A DNA stretch of 41,042 nucleotides, taken from positions 1 to 41,042 of the forward strand of contig CALKUR010000064.1 of the NCBI GenBank assembly GCA_937996725.1, given 5' to 3'. This DNA is from an uncultured Dechloromonas sp. Lineage in GTDB: Bacteria; Pseudomonadota; Gammaproteobacteria; Burkholderiales; Rhodocyclaceae. Positions within the stretch are counted from its first letter, which is position 1. Each line of letters starts with the position of its first letter. The notes under the pieces are model-generated. The model searched no databases. It was given only the letters and a program-made list of their open reading frames with translations, and had not been told where the DNA came from. Shown one piece after another: positions 8,931 through 18,114 of this stretch. The position numbers and the translations under genes are program-made.

Positions 8931-8960
8931 CTGTGAGACGGTGAACGCTAGTCTAAAGCG

Positions 8961-9527
8961 TTAAATTTTCGGGAGTGTGACACCGACCTGACCCTGATAT
9001 TTACCACCACGGTCTTTGTACGAGGTCTCGCACACTTCGTCAGATTCAAAGAACAGCACCTGGGCGCAGCCCTCGCCGGCGTAGATCTTGGCGGGCAGCG
9101 GCGTGGTGTTCGAAAACTCCAGCGTGACGTAGCCTTCCCATTCCGGTTCGAAGGGCGTCACGTTCACGATGATGCCACAACGGGCATACGTACTCTTGCC
9201 CAAGCAAACCGTCAGCACGCTGCGCGGAATGCGGAAGTATTCGACGGTACGAGCCAGGGCGAACGAATTCGGCGGGATGATGCAAACGTCGGATTCGACT
9301 TCCACGAAGGACTTCGGGTCAAAGGCCTTCGGATCAACGACGGTGCTGTTGATATTGGTAAACACCTTGAATTCACGGGCGCAACGGATGTCGTAACCGT
9401 AGCTCGACGTGCCGTAGGACACGATCTTCTGGCCATTCACTTCGCGGACGAGATCCGGCGAAAACGGCTCGATCATGCCGTGCTGCTCGGCCATACGGCG
9501 AATCCACTTGTCAGACTTGATGCTCAT
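8961..9527 (-). CDS. dcd: dCTP deaminase
   Basis: 188 residues, typical for proteobacterial Dcd (E. coli 193). It deaminates dCTP to dUTP, the main source of dUMP for ThyA in proteobacteria. Visible family blocks are MSIKSDKWIRRMA, a YGTSSYGYDIRCA segment, the LGKSTYARCGIIVNVTPFEPEWEG core containing the conserved Ser-Arg nucleotide-binding and catalytic region, LEFSNTTPLPAKIYAGEG and CAQVLFFE followed by SYKDRGGKYQGQ at the C-terminus. It is 91 bases downstream of apbC and upstream of the decarboxylase. Functionally it feeds thyA encoded 5 kb away on the other strand; no physical linkage in one operon is implied. Confidence 0.97.
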   Translation of the reverse strand: MSIKSDKWIRRMAEQHGMIEPFSPDLVREVNGQKIVSYGTSSYGYDIRCAREFKVFTNINSTVVDPKAFDPKSFVEVESDVCIIPPNSFALARTVEYFRIPRSVLTVCLGKSTYARCGIIVNVTPFEPEWEGYVTLEFSNTTPLPAKIYAGEGCAQVLFFESDEVCETSYKDRGGKYQGQVGVTLPKI

Positions 9528-9578
9528 ACCGGCTCCAGGTGTCCCGTCGGGAACGCAAATTCAGGAAAATTGGCGGAA

Positions 9579-9584
9579 ATTGTA
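9579..9584 (-). promoter_or_regulatory. candidate -10 box of dcd
   Basis: Reads TACAAT on the minus strand, 51 bases before the dcd ATG. TACAAT recurs upstream of several genes in this window. No convincing -35 at 16-18 bases. Confidence 0.4.
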
Positions 9585-9618
9585 CCCCGATCCACGCCAA
9601 AATCACGGCCAAACCCGG

Positions 9619-10716
9619 TCATTCCACGACGATTTTCGGGAATTTGTGGCTGGTATCCCGGGCTCTGGCCGCAATAGCGCCCGCCACGCGCAGGGCGATA
9701 ACTCGGTACTGCTGGCTGATTGGGCTTTGCGGGTCGGCCGCAACGATCGGCTTGCCGGCATCGAGGCCCTGGCGAATGCGCAGATCCAGCGGCAATTTGC
9801 CCAACAGCGGCACGTCGAAGTCCGTACCCAACGCCTCACCGCCACCCTCGCCAAAGATTGGCTCACTGTGACCGCAATTGCTGCAGATGTGGACGGACAT
9901 ATTCTCGACAATGCCCAGGATCGGCACACCGACCTTTTCAAACATGCGGATCCCTTTACGGGCGTCCAGTAGGGCGATGTCCTGTGGCGTCGTCACGATC
10001 ACCGACCCGGTCACCGGCACCTTCTGTGCAAGCGTCAGCTGGATGTCGCCGGTACCCGGTGGCATATCGACCACCAGATAGTCCAGTTCGCCCCAGAGCG
10101 TATCGCGCAGCAACTGTTCCAGCGCCGAGGTCACCATCGGGCCGCGCCACACCATCGGCGCATCGACATCGACCAGGAACCCGATCGACATCAACGCAAT
10201 GCCATGACCCTGCAAGGCTTCGATATGTTTGCCATCCGGCGAATGCGGTTGCTGGCCGGCAACGCCGAGCATCTGTGGGATTGAGGGGCCGTAGATGTCG
10301 GCATCCAGTAGCCCGACACGCGCGCCCTGCTGGGCCAATGCCAGCGCCAGATTCACGGCCGTGCTGCTCTTGCCGACGCCCCCTTTGCCGGATGCTACGG
10401 CGATCAGGTTCTTCACGCCCTTGAGCAAGGGCAAATTGCGCTGCACGACATGGGCTTCAATGACCGAATGCACTTCCACGTGCACCGGCGTTGCACCGGC
10501 AATCGGTGCCAGTGCCGCGGCGATACGCGCCTGAATGGCGGGCGCTTCCAGCGCCACCGGGTACCCGACCTGCACACGCACCAGCCATGCTTCAGGCGCA
10601 CACGTCAGCGCATTCACCACCTGAGTGGGCAGGAAATAGGGTTTCTCGGTCAGCGGATCGATCAGGCCAGCCAGGATTTCGGTGGCACGGTTCAGTGTCT
10701 CTTGGGGTTGGTTCAT
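9619..10716 (-). CDS. apbC: Mrp/ApbC iron-sulfur cluster carrier ATPase
   Basis: 365 residues from the ATG at 10716. An N-terminal DUF59/MIP18-like domain (residues 1-95) is followed by a P-loop ATPase of the Mrp/NBP35 class: deviant Walker A GKGGVGKSSTAVNLA, DADIYGPSIPQMLG, and VVDMPPGTGD. The Cys-x-x-Cys pair in ICSNCGH, which bridges a 4Fe-4S cluster between two subunits in this family, is present. The role is delivering or assembling Fe-S clusters in the cytosol. The frame stays open to 10836, but that would overlap metG and the extra 40 residues are unlike the family, so I use MNQPQE as the start. It is divergent from metG and followed by dcd, a common arrangement in betaproteobacteria. 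Confidence 0.95.
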   Translation of the reverse strand: MNQPQETLNRATEILAGLIDPLTEKPYFLPTQVVNALTCAPEAWLVRVQVGYPVALEAPAIQARIAAALAPIAGATPVHVEVHSVIEAHVVQRNLPLLKGVKNLIAVASGKGGVGKSSTAVNLALALAQQGARVGLLDADIYGPSIPQMLGVAGQQPHSPDGKHIEALQGHGIALMSIGFLVDVDAPMVWRGPMVTSALEQLLRDTLWGELDYLVVDMPPGTGDIQLTLAQKVPVTGSVIVTTPQDIALLDARKGIRMFEKVGVPILGIVENMSVHICSNCGHSEPIFGEGGGEALGTDFDVPLLGKLPLDLRIRQGLDAGKPIVAADPQSPISQQYRVIALRVAGAIAARARDTSHKFPKIVVE

Positions 10717-10747
10717 ACGATTTGTGTCAATTTTCAAGAATGAGCGG

Positions 10748-10773
10748 ATTTTACGCCGCTTTTTTACGGTCAA
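10748..10773 (-). promoter_or_regulatory. weak promoter candidate for apbC
   Basis: On the minus strand TTGACC (10773-10768) and TAAAAT (10753-10748) are separated by 14 bases, shorter than optimal. The -10 is 31 bases from the apbC ATG. Confidence 0.3.
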
Positions 10774-10821
10774 AGGCAGCTTAAATGCCCATGCAAGGCG
10801 CATGGTCAGGCCTTGTTCGGC

Positions 10822-10827
10822 TAAAAT
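10822..10827 (+). promoter_or_regulatory. -10-like box directly before metG
   Basis: TAAAAT ends 7 bases before the metG ATG at 10835, so a start of transcription at the usual distance would fall at or next to the start codon. No Shine-Dalgarno sequence is visible. The -35 is poor. Confidence 0.35.
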
Positions 10828-10834
10828 TGCGTCC

Positions 10835-12937
10835 ATGACACGTTCTTTGCTCGTTACTTCTGCGCTGCCCTACGCCAATGGGGCCATCCACTTGGGCCAC
10901 CTGGTCGAATATATCCAGACCGATATGTGGGTGCGTTTTCAGAACCTGATCGGCAACCAAGCCACTTATGTGTGCGCTGACGATACTCATGGCACGCCGA
11001 TCATGCTGCGCGCCGAAAAGGAAGGCATCACGCCGGAAGCGCTGATCGCCCGTGTGCATCAGGAGCACCTGCGAGATTTCACCGGTTTCCACATCGACTT
11101 TGATCTCTATCACTCGACGCACAGCGATGAGAACCGCGAATGCGCTGAAACCATTTATCTGGCGCTGCGCGATGCCGGCCTGATCGAAGTCCGCGAAATC
11201 GAACAGTATTACGACGAAGAAAAGGGCATGTTCCTGCCCGATCGCTTCATCAAGGGCGAATGCCCCAAGTGCGGTGCTGCCGACCAATATGGCGACAACT
11301 GCGAATCCTGTGGTGCGGCCTATACGCCGTCGGAACTGAAGAACCCGCGCTCGGCCGTTTCCGGCAGCGTGCCGGTGCTGCGGCCGTCGCAACACTATTT
11401 TTTCAAATTATCGGATCCGCGCTGTCAGCAATTCCTGCGCGACTTCACGCGCAGCGCCCCCAATGGCATTCCAGTGCTGCAACACGAAGCTGCCAACAAA
11501 ATGCAGGAATGGCTCGGCGATGCTGGCGAGAACAAACTCAGCGATTGGGATATCTCGCGCGACGCACCGTATTTCGGTTTCGCGATTCCCGATGCGCCAA
11601 ACAAATACTTCTATGTCTGGCTTGATGCGCCCATCGGTTACATGGGCGCGTTCAAAGCGCTGGCCAAAAAAGAAGGTCGGGATTTCAACGCTGTGTGGAA
11701 AGCCGGTTCCAACACCGAACTCGTGCACTTCATCGGCAAAGATATTCTGTACTTCCACGCGCTCTTCTGGCCGGCTATGCTGCACCATGCCGGCTTCCGC
11801 GTGCCGACCCGCATCTGCGCCCATGGCTTCCTCACCGTCGATGGATCCAAGATGTCAAAGTCGCGCGGCACCTTCATCACCGCCGAGAGCTATCTGCAGC
11901 AGAAGCTGAACCCGGAGTGGCTGCGTTATTACTTCGCCAGCAAACTCAACGGCACCATGGAAGACATCGATCTCAACCTCGATGACTTCATCGCCAAGGT
12001 CAACAGCGATCTGGTCGGCAAGTACGTCAACATCGCCAGCCGTTGCGCCGGTTTTATCAAGAAGCAATTCGAAGGCGCACTCGGCGAAACCGATCGTGCC
12101 GTCTTCGACCGCATCATCACCGACGAAGCGCTGGCTGAAATCGCGGCGGCCTTCGAAGCACGCGACAGCGCTCGAGCCATGCGCCAGATCATGCACCTGG
12201 CCGACGAAGCCAATCTGTACGTGAACGACAAGCAGCCGTGGCTGCTTGCCAAAGACCCGGAACAGCGCGCACAGCTGCACATCGTCGCCAGCACCGCACT
12301 CAACCTGTTCCGCAGCCTCACCGTACTGCTCAAGCCGGTACTGCCAGCCCTAGCCACACAAGTCGAGGGCTTCTTCAACGCGTCGCCACTCACTTGGGCG
12401 GACGCGCGCCAGCCGTTGCCGGCCGGCCATCGCATTAATGACTACACCCACCTCATGAACCGGATCGAACGCCCCATGGTTGACGCCCTCGTTGCAGCTA
12501 ACGCCGAAACGCTTCAGGCGGAAGCACCCAAAGCCGACAAAAAGCCTGAGAAGAAGGTTGATGCCGCAAAACCGACCGATGGCGACTTCATCAGCATCGA
12601 CGACTTTGCCAAAGTCGATCTGCGCATCGCCAAAATCGTTAATGCCGAACATGTCGAAGGCGCCGACAAACTGATTCGTCTGCAACTGGATATTGGAGAA
12701 ACCGAGAACGGCGCACCCAAATACCGCCAGGTCTTCGCCGGCATCAAGTCCGCCTACGACCCAGCCCAGCTGGTGGGTCGTTTGACCGTCATGGTGGCCA
12801 ATCTTGCACCGCGCAAGATGAAGTTCGGCATGTCCGAAGGCATGGTACTGGCCGCATCGGATAGCGATGGCAATACCCCCGGCCTCTATATCTTGAACCC
12901 GGACGCCGGCGCACAGCCTGGCATGCGCGTTAAATAA
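10835..12937 (+). CDS. metG: methionyl-tRNA synthetase
   Basis: 700 residues from the ATG at 10835 (E. coli 677). Charges tRNA-Met, both initiator and elongator. It is the long, MetG1-type enzyme: HIGH-type motif HLGHL near residue 23, a zinc knuckle with CPKCGAADQYGDNCESC around residues 146-162, the KMSKS loop (GSKMSKSRGT), an anticodon-binding helical domain, a lysine- and alanine-rich linker near residues 565-580, and a C-terminal Trbp111/EMAP-like tRNA-binding OB fold that starts at DFAKVDLRIAKIV. The frame is open upstream to 10682 but that part overlaps apbC. There is no clear Shine-Dalgarno; a TAAAAT box lies immediately upstream. sulP follows after 20 bases and may be co-transcribed. 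Confidence 0.98.
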   Translation: MTRSLLVTSALPYANGAIHLGHLVEYIQTDMWVRFQNLIGNQATYVCADDTHGTPIMLRAEKEGITPEALIARVHQEHLRDFTGFHIDFDLYHSTHSDENRECAETIYLALRDAGLIEVREIEQYYDEEKGMFLPDRFIKGECPKCGAADQYGDNCESCGAAYTPSELKNPRSAVSGSVPVLRPSQHYFFKLSDPRCQQFLRDFTRSAPNGIPVLQHEAANKMQEWLGDAGENKLSDWDISRDAPYFGFAIPDAPNKYFYVWLDAPIGYMGAFKALAKKEGRDFNAVWKAGSNTELVHFIGKDILYFHALFWPAMLHHAGFRVPTRICAHGFLTVDGSKMSKSRGTFITAESYLQQKLNPEWLRYYFASKLNGTMEDIDLNLDDFIAKVNSDLVGKYVNIASRCAGFIKKQFEGALGETDRAVFDRIITDEALAEIAAAFEARDSARAMRQIMHLADEANLYVNDKQPWLLAKDPEQRAQLHIVASTALNLFRSLTVLLKPVLPALATQVEGFFNASPLTWADARQPLPAGHRINDYTHLMNRIERPMVDALVAANAETLQAEAPKADKKPEKKVDAAKPTDGDFISIDDFAKVDLRIAKIVNAEHVEGADKLIRLQLDIGETENGAPKYRQVFAGIKSAYDPAQLVGRLTVMVANLAPRKMKFGMSEGMVLAASDSDGNTPGLYILNPDAGAQPGMRVK

Positions 12938-12957
12938 CCGGTTACACTGCGGGAATC

Positions 12958-14661
12958 ATGAGCAACCTGCCGCTCGCCCGCTTTCGTCCCAAGCTGCTCG
13001 ACTGCCTGAAGGACTACACGCCGGAATTGCTGGCCAAAGACATGGCCGCCGGTGTAACCGTTGGCGTGCTCGCGCTTCCGCTGGCTATTGCCTTTGCCAT
13101 TGCCTCCGGCTGCTCACCGACTGCGGGCATCTGGACCGCCATCATTGCCGGACTGCTTATTTCCTTGTTCGGCGGTTCGCGTGTACAGATCGGCGGCCCA
13201 ACGGGTGCTTTTATCCCCATCGTGTTCGGTATTGTCAGCATCTATGGCTTCCAGAATCTCATGGTCGCCACCATCATCGCCGGCGTGCTGCTATTTTTGA
13301 TGGGGCTCACCAAGATGGGCGTGCTCATCCGCTTTATCCCCATCAGCGTCGTCATCGGCTTTACCAACGGCATTGCCGTCGTAATCTTCATGAGCCAGAT
13401 CAAAGATTTCTTTGGTCTGGATATTCCGGCGATGCCCGCCGAATTTTTCGCCCGCATGGAAACGCTATGGCATTACGCCGGCACCATGGATGCGCCCACG
13501 GTGATCATGTCCACTCTGTCACTGGCACTGCTCATTCTGTGGAACAAACAAGCTGCACGCTGGATTCCAGCGCTGGGCAAAATCCCCGGACCATTAGCGC
13601 TACTCATCGGTGCCACGGCGCTCCAGGCCATCATGCAATTCCCAGTGGAAACGATCGGCTCCCGCTTTGGCGGCATCCCGCGTGACATTCCCGCGCTAGC
13701 CTGGCCGACATTGACGCTGTCGACCTTGAATCAACTGATCCAGCCGGCCATCGCGATCGCCCTGCTCGGTGCCATCGAGTCATTACTTTCCGCGCGGGTC
13801 GCCGATGCCGCGATTGATGATCGGCATGATCCCAATCAGGAACTCATGGCTCAAGGCATCGCCAATATCGTGGCACCGTTGTTCGGCGGCTTTGCCGCCA
13901 CGGGTGCCATCGCCCGCACATCGACCAATGTCCGCGCCGGCGGGCGCACACCAGTCGCCGGCATCTTCCACGCCCTCACCCTACTGGTGGTTGTGGTGGT
14001 CGCAGCGCCAGCCGCCGTCTACGTGCCGTTGCCGGCGCTCTCGGCCATTCTGATGCTGGTCTCATGGAACATGGGTGAGTGGCACGCCTTCAAAGAGCTT
14101 GGCCGTTACACGATCCCCTATCGCGCCATCTTGCTATCGACCTTTATCGTTACCGTTGTCTTTGACCTCACGCTGGCCGTTGAACTCGGCATGATCCTCG
14201 CCTGCCTGTTCTACCTCTATCGCATGTCGGAGCTCACCCAGGTCGAACGCATTCCGCTGGAGGACTACTATGGCTCTGGCGCGATCAGCGATACTGGCGG
14301 GCAACGCATTACGGCCTACCGCTTGTTCGGTTCGCTGTTCTTTGCGGCCATCAGCAAATTGGAAATCCTGCTCGAAGAGCAGAACGAACCGCCCCGTGTG
14401 CTGATTCTGGACATGACCAAAACGGTCTCGCTGGATACCACTGGGTTAGATCTCTTACAGACCCTACACCGCTCTCTGGAAAAACGCGGTGCTCAGTTAA
14501 TGCTGTGTGGACTCAACGCCCAGCCGGCCTCGATCGTCGAACGCACCGGTTTTGGCCAGGCGCTTGGCGCACATGGCATCAGCAGCAGCTTAACGGACGC
14601 GCTGTTGCGCGCCCAGCTGATAATCCAATCGGACCCGGTCATTGCCGATCAGGCCACGTAA
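12958..14661 (+). CDS. SulP family anion transporter with STAS domain
   Basis: 567 residues in the inner membrane. Residues 1-425 form the SulP transporter domain with about 11-13 hydrophobic segments; the diagnostic stretch near the N-terminus is DMAAGVTVGVLALPLAIAFA, followed by AGIWTAIIAGLL and FGGSRVQIGGPTGAFIPI. Residues about 440-555 form a cytoplasmic STAS domain, recognised by ILDMTKTVSLDTTGLDLLQ and LMLCGLNAQP. SulP members carry sulfate, bicarbonate or C4-dicarboxylates (DauA/YchM, BicA); the substrate cannot be told from sequence. The last 72 bases overlap the 3' end of dnaE on the opposite strand, so both C-termini are encoded by the same DNA. It follows metG at 20 bases. Confidence 0.93.
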   Translation: MSNLPLARFRPKLLDCLKDYTPELLAKDMAAGVTVGVLALPLAIAFAIASGCSPTAGIWTAIIAGLLISLFGGSRVQIGGPTGAFIPIVFGIVSIYGFQNLMVATIIAGVLLFLMGLTKMGVLIRFIPISVVIGFTNGIAVVIFMSQIKDFFGLDIPAMPAEFFARMETLWHYAGTMDAPTVIMSTLSLALLILWNKQAARWIPALGKIPGPLALLIGATALQAIMQFPVETIGSRFGGIPRDIPALAWPTLTLSTLNQLIQPAIAIALLGAIESLLSARVADAAIDDRHDPNQELMAQGIANIVAPLFGGFAATGAIARTSTNVRAGGRTPVAGIFHALTLLVVVVVAAPAAVYVPLPALSAILMLVSWNMGEWHAFKELGRYTIPYRAILLSTFIVTVVFDLTLAVELGMILACLFYLYRMSELTQVERIPLEDYYGSGAISDTGGQRITAYRLFGSLFFAAISKLEILLEEQNEPPRVLILDMTKTVSLDTTGLDLLQTLHRSLEKRGAQLMLCGLNAQPASIVERTGFGQALGAHGISSSLTDALLRAQLIIQSDPVIADQAT

Positions 14662-17600
14662 CGCGTCAATCAGATCGGTGTCCGGTCGGACGCGTAAATT
14701 GTCCCCCAGTTCGAGTTCCGCTTCGGCCGCACCATTGCTATAGGTCAAGCTGACCGGGCAACCTTTGTTGGCCGTTCCGGCATCCACAAGAGACAACTGC
14801 GAGAAGGGTTGTAACAGGTCATAAATACGGCGTGCACCGCCGATGGCCTTGATATCCATCGCACGTAAATCCAGGCGTAAACGGCTAGCCCACTGCGCCC
14901 GCGCCTCATTAAAGGTGAGCAGACGATCAACCCCCAGTTTGAGCGCATCGCGGAATTCGTCACGACTGACCTTGCCTTCCACCAGCAATAGCTCATCCAT
15001 TCGCAACTTGTGACGTTGGGCATCAAAGAGCTCGCTGAACACGGCCGCTTCGATACGCCCTTCGCCATCGTCGAGCGTGACGAAAGCCATCTTGCCGCGC
15101 CGAGTCATCTGCGTACGCACATCGGTCACGATGCCCGCCACCACCGAGGTCTCTCGCCCGGCTTCCAGACGACTGATCGATGAAGGGCACAGAATCCGGA
15201 CTTCGTCGCGCACGATCGAAAAAGGATGATTCGAAAAGAAGAAGCCCAGTGCGGCTTTTTCTTCCACCAGCTTCTGACGATCTGTCCACTTCGGATAGGC
15301 CTCTTCGGCCGAACCCGGACGCGCAGTCACCACCGGGGCGACATCATCCATGCCGAACAGGCTATTCTGATGCGCGTTAGCGGCGGCCTGATCCGCCGTT
15401 TCTATGGCTAACCCGACTTGCGATAGCACGCGGGAACGTTCCGGATCCAGCGCATCAAATGCGCCCGCCCGAACCAGCGCTTCCATAGCGCGGCGGTTCA
15501 CAACGCGGCGATCGACACGCTGACAGAAATCAAAGATATCTTTGAATGCACCACCCGATTCACGCGCCGCTATGATCGCTGTAACAGCATTTTCGCCGGT
15601 ACCTTTGACCGCACCCAGACCATAACGAATCGTTTTCGCATCAACCGGCGCAAAGCGAAACTCGGAGGTATTCACATCGGGGCCTAGGATCGTTAACCCA
15701 TTGGCTTTGGCATCGTCATGGAAAATCTTCACCGTATCGGTGCTATCCATGTCCGACGACAAAGTCGCCGCCATAAAGGCCGATGCATGGTGTGCCTTGA
15801 GCCAGGCCGTGTGGTAGGTCACTACGGCATAGGCCGCCGTATGCGATTTATTGAAGCCGTACTCGGCAAACTTTTCCATCAGATCGAACAGCTGCATGGC
15901 CAGCTTGCCGTCGATCCCGTTATTCGTTGCGCCATCGCTAAACAAGCCACGGTGCTCGGCCATTTCTTCCGGCTTCTTCTTGCCCATCGCCCGACGCAGC
16001 ATATCGGCGGCACCCAGCGTGTAGCCACCAATTAACTGCGAGATCTGCATCACCTGCTCCTGATACACGATCACACCATAGGTTGGCGTCAGACAGGCCT
16101 TAAGCGATTCATGGAAATAGTCGATCTTCTGCAGACCCTTCTTACGCAGAATGAAGTCATCCACCATCCCCGAACCCAACGGGCCCGGACGATAGAGCGC
16201 GAGCACAGCGATGATGTCTTCAAAACGGTCCGGCGCAAGCTTCTTGAGCAGCTTTTTCATGCCTTCCGATTCGACCTGGAAGATCGCTGTCGTGTTGGCA
16301 TCCTTCAATATCTGATACGCCGCCGGATCATCAAAGGCCAGCACATTCAGGTCGGGCCGCTCGCCCGTCAGCCGCTTCACATAATCGAGTGCCAGCTCAA
16401 TAATCGTCAGGTTGCGCAGCCCCAGGAAGTCGAACTTCACCAGGCCGACTTTTTCAACATCGTCCTTGTCGAACTGGCTCACCACCGCATCGCCACCCGG
16501 CTGCACATAGAGTGGGCAAAAGTCCGTGAGCTTGCCCGGTGCAATGAGCACACCACCGGCGTGCATACCCACGTTACGCGTCAGATCTTCCAGCTTATTG
16601 GCCAGCGTGAAGAGTTCCTTCACTTCTTCTTCACGCTCGTAGCGTTCCTGTAACTGCGGTTCTGCTGTCAGCGCCTCGGCCAGCGATACCGGGCGGTTCT
16701 GCACCACCGGTATCAGTTTCGACAACTGATCACAAAAGTTGTACGGCAGGTCCAGCACGCGGCCGGCATCCCGGATCACCGCCTTGGACGACATCGTACC
16801 GAAGGTCGCGATCTGTGACACGGCATCGGCACCATACTTCTGACGCACATATTCAATCACCTTCCAGCGATTGTCCTGACAGAAGTCGATATCGAAGTCA
16901 GGCATCGACACCCGCTCCGGATTCAGGAATCGCTCAAACAGGAGTGCGTACGCCAGCGGATCCAGATCGGTAATCCCCAGTGAATACGCCACCAGCGAAC
17001 CGGCACCCGAGCCACGACCCGGCCCAACCGGCACACCGTTGTTTTTGGCCCAGTTGATGAAGTCGGCCACAATCAGGAAGTAGCCGGGGAACCCCATCTG
17101 GATGATGGTGTCGCATTCAAAGGCTAGGCGTTCCTCGTATTCCGCACGGCGCGCATGACGTTGTGTTTCATCGGGATACAACTGCGCCAACCGAATCTCG
17201 AGCCCGCGTTTGGCCTCGGCTACCAGAAAGTCGTCTAGTCCCTCGCCGTTCGGTGTCGGGAAATCGGGCAGGAAACTCTTGCCCAGCGTTAGCGTGACAT
17301 TACAGCGCTTGGCAACTTCGACGGCATTGGCCAGCGCCTGAGGCATATCGGAGAAGCGTTCGGCCATATCGGCCCGCGTCTGGAAATACTGCGCTTCGGT
17401 AAACGTCCGGGGACGACGCTTGTCGGCCAGCGTATAGCCCGTCGAAATACAGACCCGCGCATCGTGCGCGCGGAAATCGTCACGGGCAATAAACTGGACC
17501 GGGTGCGTCGCCACCACCGGAATATCCTGCGCCAAAGCAATCGATGCCGTTTGAGCGATCAGGAGCTCTTCATCGGGGTGGCCGTAGCGCTGTACCTCTA

Positions 17601-18102
17601 GGTAATAGGCATCACCCAGCAGCTTTTTCCAAGCCTGTGCACGCAACGTAGCCTCATCCGGACGGCCTTGCAGAATGGCCTGGCCCACATCGCCGTCGGC
17701 TGCCCCAGACAGCGCAATCAGCCCATCACAACCGATCTCCGTAAACCACGCCGGATCCAGCACCACGCGTTCGCGTCGGCCAGAAAACAAGGCACCGCGA
17801 CTCAACAGTTCACAGAGTTGGCGATATCCATCATTATTCCGACAGAGCAACAGCAAGCGGCTGGCATCATCGGGTTCCTGGGGATTACCCACCCAGAGAT
17901 CAGCGCCGACCAGCGGCTTCACACCGCTCTTACGGGCTGCCTGATAGAACTTAACCAACCCGAAGACGTTGCCAAGATCCGTCAGCGCCAAGGCCGGCTG
18001 ACCATCCTCGCGCGCACACGCCACCGCTTTGTCGATCCGGACAATCCCATCCGTAATCGAATACTCGGAGTGCAAGCGTAGGTGGACGAAATCGGGCAGC
18101 AT
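14590..18102 (-). CDS. dnaE: DNA polymerase III alpha subunit
   Basis: 1170 residues (E. coli 1160). The replicative polymerase of the holoenzyme. Order of domains: N-terminal PHP domain (residues 1-280, beginning FVHLRLHSEYSITDG), the Pol III palm with the catalytic aspartates in PDFDIDFCQ near residue 400, thumb and fingers through about 810 (including GYGFNKSHTAAYAVV-type EYGFNKSHTAAYA), helix-hairpin-helix region, an OB fold (VVAGIVTDVRTQMTRRGK, near residue 1000) and a C-terminal tau-binding part. It is the last gene of uvrD-dgt-dnaE; it starts 12 bases after the dgt stop. Its 3' end overlaps sulP by 72 bases. HolA (delta), another holoenzyme subunit, is encoded 8 kb away. Confidence 0.98.
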   Translation of the reverse strand: MLPDFVHLRLHSEYSITDGIVRIDKAVACAREDGQPALALTDLGNVFGLVKFYQAARKSGVKPLVGADLWVGNPQEPDDASRLLLLCRNNDGYRQLCELLSRGALFSGRRERVVLDPAWFTEIGCDGLIALSGAADGDVGQAILQGRPDEATLRAQAWKKLLGDAYYLEVQRYGHPDEELLIAQTASIALAQDIPVVATHPVQFIARDDFRAHDARVCISTGYTLADKRRPRTFTEAQYFQTRADMAERFSDMPQALANAVEVAKRCNVTLTLGKSFLPDFPTPNGEGLDDFLVAEAKRGLEIRLAQLYPDETQRHARRAEYEERLAFECDTIIQMGFPGYFLIVADFINWAKNNGVPVGPGRGSGAGSLVAYSLGITDLDPLAYALLFERFLNPERVSMPDFDIDFCQDNRWKVIEYVRQKYGADAVSQIATFGTMSSKAVIRDAGRVLDLPYNFCDQLSKLIPVVQNRPVSLAEALTAEPQLQERYEREEEVKELFTLANKLEDLTRNVGMHAGGVLIAPGKLTDFCPLYVQPGGDAVVSQFDKDDVEKVGLVKFDFLGLRNLTIIELALDYVKRLTGERPDLNVLAFDDPAAYQILKDANTTAIFQVESEGMKKLLKKLAPDRFEDIIAVLALYRPGPLGSGMVDDFILRKKGLQKIDYFHESLKACLTPTYGVIVYQEQVMQISQLIGGYTLGAADMLRRAMGKKKPEEMAEHRGLFSDGATNNGIDGKLAMQLFDLMEKFAEYGFNKSHTAAYAVVTYHTAWLKAHHASAFMAATLSSDMDSTDTVKIFHDDAKANGLTILGPDVNTSEFRFAPVDAKTIRYGLGAVKGTGENAVTAIIAARESGGAFKDIFDFCQRVDRRVVNRRAMEALVRAGAFDALDPERSRVLSQVGLAIETADQAAANAHQNSLFGMDDVAPVVTARPGSAEEAYPKWTDRQKLVEEKAALGFFFSNHPFSIVRDEVRILCPSSISRLEAGRETSVVAGIVTDVRTQMTRRGKMAFVTLDDGEGRIEAAVFSELFDAQRHKLRMDELLLVEGKVSRDEFRDALKLGVDRLLTFNEARAQWASRLRLDLRAMDIKAIGGARRIYDLLQPFSQLSLVDAGTANKGCPVSLTYSNGAAEAELELGDNLRVRPDTDLIDALRGLIGNDRVRLDYQLGAQQRVR

Positions 18103-18114
18103 AAATGTGTCCGG

